This document shows, in pieces, positions 56,650-64,000 of a DNA stretch of 64,000 nt. Source of the stretch: Trichodelitschia bisporula (Eukaryota > Ascomycota > Dothideomycetes > Phaeotrichales > Phaeotrichaceae); contig ML996688.1 of the NCBI GenBank assembly GCA_010356995.1, positions 62,001 to 126,000 on the forward strand, written 5' to 3'. The position numbers and the translations under genes were made by a program. The notes under the pieces are model-generated. The model did not search any database, was not told where the DNA came from, and worked only from the letters and a program-made list of their open reading frames with translations. Each line of letters starts with the position of its first letter. The stretch's first letter is position 1.

Positions 56650-57682
56650 TAAATTTCCTTTTTTGTCTTTTTGATGACCACATGTCCGCTGTTAGAGGAC
56701 TCCCTCTTACGCAGCAAATATTGTGGACACTAAAATTAATGCGTCCAAAAGATGGGAATGCTTTCTCGGATGACGTAGAGATGGACAAGTAAATGGCACG
56801 GAGGAGTGTGTCAAGAGATATTCCTTCAGGAACTACTAGAACAAGTGCGCCAGGCTTCCATCCTTCCCTGACCAAAACCAGTTGCCCTGTGTCTTCCACC
56901 CTCATTTAACACGCCCAGCAATAACCGCATCGCGGAAGGTGCAAGGATATCGTTTCCATGCCACCATTACTGTACGGTACCTTCAAGCGCTCCGTTCCCA
57001 ATCGAGACTAGGTTTCAGCTCGGAGGACGCCCATCGCCGGTTATGGATTCAGATCGTCGGATTTGGACTCCTGCGTCGGGGCATGACTCGTGGGCATTTG
57101 TGGGTTAGGTATCAGGCTGGGGAGCGGGGTGGGCGCGGGGTGGTGATGTCAGCTCGCTGCACTTTCACAGGGTAGAAATCTCGAAATGCTCGCAGGGAGC
57201 TCAGAATGCATTTGGAATGGTGCAGCAACAGAGGCTAGAAAAAGAAACAGAGGCTGGCTAAACTAACCCGAACAGTGAGCAAAAACCTTACCTAGAGATG
57301 TGTTGAACAAGGTACAGATATACGTAACATGCCCAAAGAAAAATCCAAAGCTCCTCGCGAATCGTGAATCGTGAAATATGGAACTCGTACGCCGCATCTC
57401 CAAAAGAACCCGCAGACGCGCCGCCCCGCAGCGCCTCCGCATGTTGAATGCCTCATTTTACGCCGCATGCTCAAGCCTAAGATTCGCTAGCCGTCCGTTA
57501 TACGCTCACTAGCGCCGGATCCGCCAGCCCGCATCTTCACTTTTCCTCACTGGGCCGGGCCAGTGCATTTAATCCAAGTTCCTCGATCTTCACCTAACGA
57601 GAAAAAGGCAACACACCAGCCGGTAGATCCGGCGCCATCATCATTCTTTCCTATAACTCAGCACTGCCCACCCGCCCCTGCC
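56650..57682. other. Intergenic, no supported gene
   Basis: This lies between the tRNA terminator and the 3' end of the AAA ATPase gene. Only short frames are present. Confidence 0.5.
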
Positions 57683-60026
57683 TCAGCAGAAAATGGCCGA
57701 GCGAGTACGCTCTGTTTCACGGGTGCTATTGTGCAGATGTTGCGTGCAGTCCAGAACGGCAGTGATGTGCTCGTGCCCGAGCTTTGCGTTCTTGCGCCGC
57801 GCGAGGAGTTGCGCGGTTTTGAGCACGTTCTTGATTTGCCGCCCGTTCATGCTCATTCGCGCGAGCTCGTTGAGCTGCCCGGTGCTGATTGTGTGTTCTA
57901 CGTTGCTGGCGGTCAGGAAGTTGGACCAGACGGTGCGCCGCGATTCGATGCTTAGCTCGGGGTAGTCGAGGGAGATGTGGATGCGAGATTGGAAGGCGGC
58001 GTCGAAGGTGTTTACGCGGTTCGTTGTGAGGAACATGATACCTAGTGCCGGGGTTAGCTTCTGTATGGAGCGAGCTTTGGGGAAGTTAGGATGCACCTTC
58101 GTAGTACTCCAGCACGCGTAGGAAGATAGACACCAGCTTGTTGCGCTCAAGCTCATGCAAGCTGCGCTGCTCGAGGAACACGTCTGCCTCGTCAAGCAGT
58201 AGGATGGCATTCCACTTGGTGCACATCTCGAGGATGTCCTTGAGCGACGTTTCCACCGTGCGCGGATCGAGCCCCAAATCGCCCGCACTCATCATGTACA
58301 GCGGCACTTGCATCTCCTCAGCCACAGACTCAGCCGTCAGCGTCTTGCCCACGCCCGGCGGGCCACACAGCAGCAGTATCATGCCGCGCCCCTTACCCTC
58401 AATGATATCGTCGAAGCCATCCTTGTAGCTCTTCTGGCTCTCCGTGAAGCCAAGGATCAGCTCCTTCTGCTGGGCCGGCAGGACGAGCCGGTCAAACGCG
58501 CCCTTATTCCACGTAATATCCGACACACTGTTCACGAAGAAATTGAGCCACAGCTTCGTCTTCAGGCTGTACCCGCGGATCAGCGGCGTGCAAATGACGC
58601 GCTGCTCCACGCTAAGCGGCATGCGCTTGCTCGCGTCGTCCTCGTCCAGAAAGTGCCCGTCAATTGGCATGCCCCCGTCATCCGCATCCATGTCATCCTC
58701 GTACCCGTCGTCGCCGAGCGACTCAGCGTTCTCGCCGATCTGCATCGCTTGCGGGTCCTTGGCCGTCAGGGCCGAGACGAAGATGGCGTTGTTCGGGTTG
58801 AACCGGTTCCATCCGTAGGTGTCAATCACCACACGCCCTTTGATGTTGTATTTGTCCTTTCCGCCGAATGGACTCAGTTTCCACCCAACGCCGTGGTACT
58901 GCCTGTAGTACGAGCCCGCCAGCTCCTCGACGCGCTTGCCCCGCGCATCCAGCCTTTCCCGCAACGCCTCCCGGTCGGGATGGTATTCGAGCGGAAGGGC
59001 GTTGAGCGCGGCGATCTTGCGAGTGCCCGCGTACTGCCCGATCTTGATGTTGATCTTGTTGGTGCCAAACCGCGACCCATCCCAGTCGACATACTTCCCG
59101 GACAGCCACAGCACAGGCACGCCATTGGAGTCCATGCCGTACTTGGCGCTCACGAGCTTGAGCGCCGTGTCCTGCCCATCCTGGCGCGTGTACACCAGCG
59201 CGCCGGGCTGGAAGATGGTCCACAGGTACTCGAAGGTCATGACGCCCTTGCTCATCATGTCCTGGCTCGAGTCGATCAGGTCCTTGAACTCAGTCGCCAG
59301 GACGTCGAAGAGCAAATCGGCGTGGCGTTTCGTCTCGATCTCTTCCTCGGTCTCGTCGCCGAGCTTCGAGATGGCCTCTTTCAACCGGCCCCAGCGATGA
59401 ATCAGCGGCTCGAATTTACCCGCCAGTTCGAGGCGGCGCAGGTTCACCGTGATGCCCGGGTAGTCGCGGAGCACGTTCTGGAGCAGTTTCTTAAGGAAGG
59501 GCGACTGGACGACGATGGAGTGGATGGCCATGGTCTTGCGTGGGTTGTTGTACACCTTCGTATTGCGCACGAGCAGCGCATACTTGGCTGTTTCCGAGTT
59601 CTCAACCGGGTCCTTGACGTCCTCCGGCGGGGTTGTCTGCCACTGGAAGCGGCCGCGCTTGTCCTCCTTGCCCGAGTACAGCTTCTTGATGTTGCAATCC
59701 ATGCCGGCCTCCATGTGCTCGCCGTTGGTTTTGGGGCCGGGTTCACCGGTAGGCACTTCGGCTTCGGTGGCTGGTGTCACGACGCCGTTCTTCGACATGT
59801 CGATCGACATTTCGTCGTTGTCTTCCGGCCCGTTGAGAAGGAAATTTTTGGCTTCGCCTATCATGCCGGTTGTTTCCTCGCCTTCGGACGAGGCTGAGTC
59901 GCTGTCGTCGCGGTGAAGGCGTCGGGTGCGGGTGGGAATGGGGCAAACTGGGATCGTGGCGGATTCTCCGAGCAGGTAAGGGAGGCTAAATCGTGCACTG
60001 CGGGCACCTCCGCCTTGCGATCTCAT
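57683..60026 (-). CDS. AAA ATPase with DUF7025-like N-terminal region
   Basis: Two exons, 60026-58097 and 58041-57683, give 762 residues. The 55-nt intron (GTGCAT...GCTAACCCCGGCACTAG) restores EYYEGIMFLTTNRVNTF in phase. A long N-terminal part (about 130-480) has the fungal DUF7025 pattern, for example VPVLWLSGKYVDWDGSRFG and GWKLSPFGGKDK. The AAA domain follows: Walker A GPPGVGKT near 555-562, Walker B ILLLDEADVF near 608, sensor-1 TTNR after the splice, and an arginine-finger-like SRIH. The C-terminus has the helical lid (LARMSMNGRQIKNVLKTAQ). An acidic Asp/Glu-rich insert lies near 470-500. Proteins of this type are widespread in filamentous ascomycetes without an assigned substrate. It should hydrolyse ATP. 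No mitochondrial or membrane signal is clear. Confidence 0.87.
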
Positions 60027-63000
60027 GAAAATGTATTAGGTATGGGGGCGAATATCATCGGCCGAGATGGCGCTGATGCGAGGAACGAAGTTTGCTCTGG
60101 GCTCGAGGGGATTGGGAGGATTCGAGATGGTATCGCTGAAGTAGACGACGTTCTGTCTTTCCTTGTCGACACGGATCTATACTGCTGATCTCCACACGAT
60201 CCTAACTAGAGGATGCTACTGCCTACGGCTAGGTAGAATTCCGAAATCCACTCTTGCGGCTGGAATGGCCGTCGCCGCTTCCTGCCTAAACGCGAAGAGC
60301 TCAAGGCCTCCACAGTGTAAGCGCACAGACACGCTACATGACCGGGCAAAAGACGATGAAGTCGTACCTTGCAGAATACTCGTACACTTCCTTGGCTCCT
60401 GGAGGAAATGCGATGAAAAATGCTAAAATCTCAAGCCGAACTTGGACAGAAGGGTGATATCATGGCAATTGTCGCCCAAGATATCGATTCGCACTCGGGT
60501 AAAAATCTTTGTGTGGGTGTCACCTGCTGCCAATCAAGACCTCTCCAACCAGCCCATAAAGGTGCTCTGACTGCACAACCATTAGGAATGAAAGCAAACG
60601 TGGCTCGTATGGCGGTGAAGAAAAATATGAGGCTGTGCGTAGTAGAGACGTTCCACACGTACACTGCAAAGACACGCAGGCTTGCACCTGGCCCACAGTC
60701 AAGTCGGATGGCTGGCCACCACCTCCATAGGAGCCGCAGATGCATGGAGCGGAAGCATGCTCCTGGATTGGAGCTTTTTATCTGTAATGCTCTAGGAATC
60801 CTTTCCCTTCGCAGACTGGAGTAACGTTTGCCGGGGAAAATGAAGTTGAACAGCGCTATTCGGTGAGTATTTCCTATAGGGTACGGGATTCTGGACAGTG
60901 TCTGGAGATGCGTTGGTAATTTGGCCCCGCAAAGGCGTAAGAGACAGGAGGAAAACTTGCCTGCTACCACCGCAGCCCAACCTCCAACGCCCTAGAGATA
61001 TTCGTGTTCAATGCTTATAGCATAATAAGGACCTTGGAATAACGAGTGGAGTGGGGGCAATGGCGCGAATAAGTATGCCAAAGAGCGGCCTCTCCACCAT
61101 GAGACACCGACAAGAGGCCGCCTAAGGCTGGACCATGATTTACCGCTCATTTTATATGACCGTGGTCGTCTTGAGCCTCAATTGCCCGATAAAAATTTGG
61201 TCAGGCGTCAACGAATTTCCGGTGTCTCAAGGGAAGAAGCGCTAGATTATTCCTCTTCCGGCGCACCTCGCCGACGGCCAGCCGCCATATCCCAGTGACC
61301 CGCACTCAGCTCGTCTGCTCCCCCGCGAAGGTTCCAAGAATCCGATCGTCATTTATTACCATAACCGTGCTGTTAGCCGCCAGCGAACCTTCCACTTCAG
61401 TCGCCGTGCATATCGTCCTTCCCCAGCCATGTATCCCGCCAGTGTTCTCGCCGTCCTTCGTCATTGCACGCGCTTCGAACAAGCGATAATGTGGGGAAAG
61501 GCCCCACTCAACAGCCGCCAGGTTGACGCAACCGCGCCACACGCGACGTCAACGGAAAGTTACGACTGCCTCTGCTCCAATTCAACCCGTCATCATCATC
61601 ATGCACCGGAGAAGGTCCCGATTCAAATCAAACGCCATATTCCAGACGCACTCACCTCATCCGTCCTCCCCATCCACCTCGCTCCTCAACCGCATCGGCA
61701 CGCGTCGCGCTCATCCGCGGTTGGCAATACAGTAACGCGCCATGCACACCAACGACCACTCACCACCCGCCACTCAACCACCCACAGCTACCCAACTACT
61801 GTACCTAACCAGCATTAACGCACGCAGGCTCGCCAAACGCGCCTCCACCCAACAACCCCCGCCAGCATCTGCAATGCAGCCACAGCGCAGGCCCCGGCCA
61901 CGCCCGCGACGCCCGCAGCGCTTGCTTCCACGCTGCATCCGATCTTGACCGGCAGCGACGCCCCGCCGCGCCCACCCTATGCCTGGCCCGCCGCTCGCCG
62001 CGTTCTGGAAGCGGACGAACGTGGCCGCCGCAGCGCCGCTAGTGGGATCGAGAAGTTGCATCCCGGTGGTTGCCTACGGGGGTGGCGCCCGCAGCGAGTG
62101 GCCTGGCGGTGCGGCGGCAGGCAGGCAACGGCGAGACGAGGATGCGATTACAATTACTGTTGCTTCGGCCGGAGATGCGAGGACGTGGCATCCGCGGTCT
62201 TGTGTTCGGGGCGGACTCCGGTGGGATCACGGTGCGGGTGGTTGAAACGGAGCTGCTGGCGGGCGGGCAACGCGCGACGTACGTGCGTAGAGTCGTTGGT
62301 CCTGGGTAATATATAAAGCTGCGCTCCCGGGGCCAGGCTGGCGGCGCGGAAGGCTAGAGGTGAGTACCCGGTGGATGCGTGCATTTGCCCGTCTGCCACT
62401 GGGCATCGGGGGGATTTGGAGCTGGAGGCACGAAAGGGCCAGATGCTGGAGCTGGGGAGCACCAGACGGAGCGATGGGATACCAACGACCAAGAAGCCAG
62501 AAGCATGGCGAAGCGTTCCACTATCTCCCGGCGTTCCACCCGCGGCCCTCTCCCGTCGGATCAAAGGCAACGCAACGGTTGTGTGACGCGCCATCGACTT
62601 GCTGCCGTGGTGAGCTGTTCGCCTTTTTTTCTTTCTCGCTTTGGGAGCCATTTTCCGTATGCTCCAGATTCTCAGCTCAAACCAGCGCTGCTGCGGTGAG
62701 CCCGCGGCAGGGTACTCCCTGGTTCCGCAACGCAAGCGTGGGGACCTGGACCGCCCGCGGCCAATCCACCTGCGCTGCATGCCTGTACCTGTTTGTCATG
62801 CTCGCGCGAGTAGCTCACAGTTACGGAGTAGCCGCTGCTGCCTTCCGGACGGCACTCAGTGTTGCAATTTGAGGCCGATATGGGGACATTTGCTTTCCGC
62901 CAACCTTGCCACTGTTGCCGCCTTGTCTTGCGGGAGTCGATGACAACCATTCGTTTCACGACAGTCCGTGACGGGCGGCATGTGAAAAGCTGGGGGTGGT

Positions 63001-64000
63001 GCAACCTTGATCAGCGCGGCACAGCTGCGCACATTGCACAGGCATGAAACAGCAATGCGGACCGGGAGGGAGGGGTGAAGGGGGATGTACGGGATGTACG
63101 GGATGTGGGGGTGTTGCTGGGTGGAGGGGTAACAGTACGATGAATAGGGCGCTGGAGGGGTAGGACGAGGGAGGGTGTGAGGAGGGGAAGCCAAGGATGA
63201 CCGGGTGCGGGACCACCAGCCCTACGGCAGCCACCGCCGTGACTACCCGAGAATGTAGCGGCGCGGCGTGTTGTATCGCCCTTTTCCTTGGTGCTTATCA
63301 AAGGAGTCATCGACGTACGCTATCGGGGCGGAATCTTGGGGAGAGGGCAAGGCTTTCCAAGGACGGGTAAGTGAGGCACTGATGAGCTGGCAGGGCGGCA
63401 GTGGGTGCAACTGGAGCGGTGTTTAAGGAGAGATGCTGCTACGTGTGTTGCGCTGCTGCGCGTTGCCTGGCCGCTGGGTGTTGCTGTACATTCTATGTAC
63501 CATGCTGGTCGCGGTGCGCGGGCCGATGCTGTTGTTGGCGGGGCGGGATAGTGGAGGGCCACTGATGGCCGCACTTGGTACTTCGTACTTCGTATCTTGC
63601 CTGTGTGGCGCTGAGGGGATCGGATGTGCGGACAGGGAATGCGTGCGGCGTTCTTCCATGGTGCATGTCTCCACGTCTGCGATACTACTAATCTCGTAGC
63701 ACGGCCGACGGGGGCTTGATTGGGGGTGCGTCGATTGCAGCGATGCAGCGATGCTTGCGCAAGAGGCACCGCCCCTCGCTCTTTCCTCTCAGGGGTCTAG
63801 ATTGACATTGGTGAGTCCTGCTGGGAGTGATGGGATGCGGATTAATACCTCGGGTTGACTGTCCAGCGGATCGGGTATAGCGGGATTTCAACGCTACGGT
63901 AGGTTAGGTGAGTGAGCCATGGTCCGGATTCTGTATGTTACCATCCCGCCGCCAACCGGACTGGCGAGCATGGACACGTTTGAGGGGATGTGGAATTTCA
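60027..64000. other. 4-kb terminal stretch, no supported gene
   Basis: Between about 61742 and 62340 a GC-rich plus-strand stretch has protein-like pieces in two frames. One is MHTNDHSPPATQPPTATQLL, reading on to LTSINARRLAKRAS; in another frame is PPYAWPAARRVLEADERGRR. I could not connect them by splice sites, so no gene is called. Elsewhere only short or overlapping frames occur. Simple repeats of GATGTACGG are at about 63084-63108. A gene may extend past the right edge. Confidence 0.4.

Noticed and set aside
58308-59897. 529-codon plus-strand open frame
   Set aside because: It lies exactly antisense to the AAA ATPase and has Val/Arg/Leu composition expected from GC-rich codon shadows, with no domain.

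Overview
The window is nuclear DNA of a filamentous ascomycete (Pezizomycotina; class not resolved). The evidence is genes split by very short introns (about 42-60 nt, with GTRNGT-like donors and CTAAC-like branch sites), recognisable fungal families (a Spa2 polarisome protein, DUF4360 secreted protein, Fcy-type purine-cytosine permease, Hos2 deacetylase, fungal AAA ATPase) and no operon-like packing. Genic DNA is GC-rich, so many long antisense and out-of-frame reading frames are only shadows of real genes. Exon boundaries below were worked out by hand from splice signals, reading phase and family conservation.

Layout. 1-9 kb: a membrane-anchored alpha/beta hydrolase fused to an RNA-triphosphatase-like cysteine phosphatase (1514-3768), a secreted DUF4360 protein (4190-4996, minus), a cluster of four copies of a roughly 90-bp repeat (5669-6140), and methionine sulfoxide reductase A (7728-8431). 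9-16 kb: small cysteine-rich proteins and a 1174-residue protein with two zinc knuckles (11783-15410, minus). 16-27 kb: a long hairpin repeat (16654-16818), an unknown protein with an Asp/Asn-rich tail (17265-18219, minus), the ER retention receptor ERD2 with a long acidic tail (20623-21789, minus) and a Myb/SANT-like regulator (25571-26846). 27-43 kb: gene-poor. It holds short tandem repeats, one long minus-strand reading frame interrupted by stops (30000-31637) and an arrestin-like gene (35466-37028, minus).

43-60 kb: gene-rich. It carries a short-chain dehydrogenase, SPA2, a divergent chromatin pair (an ING-family PHD protein and the deacetylase HOS2 sharing a roughly 350-bp promoter), a purine-cytosine permease, an intron-containing tRNA-Arg(CCT), and an AAA ATPase with a DUF7025-like region. 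60-64 kb has no gene I can support.

Most genes are housekeeping functions without an obvious shared pathway. The clearest functional neighbourhood is ING plus HOS2, since both families act on histone acetylation. I found no secondary-metabolite cluster, no CRISPR array (none is expected in a fungus) and no element with recognisable capsid, envelope or reverse-transcriptase parts.
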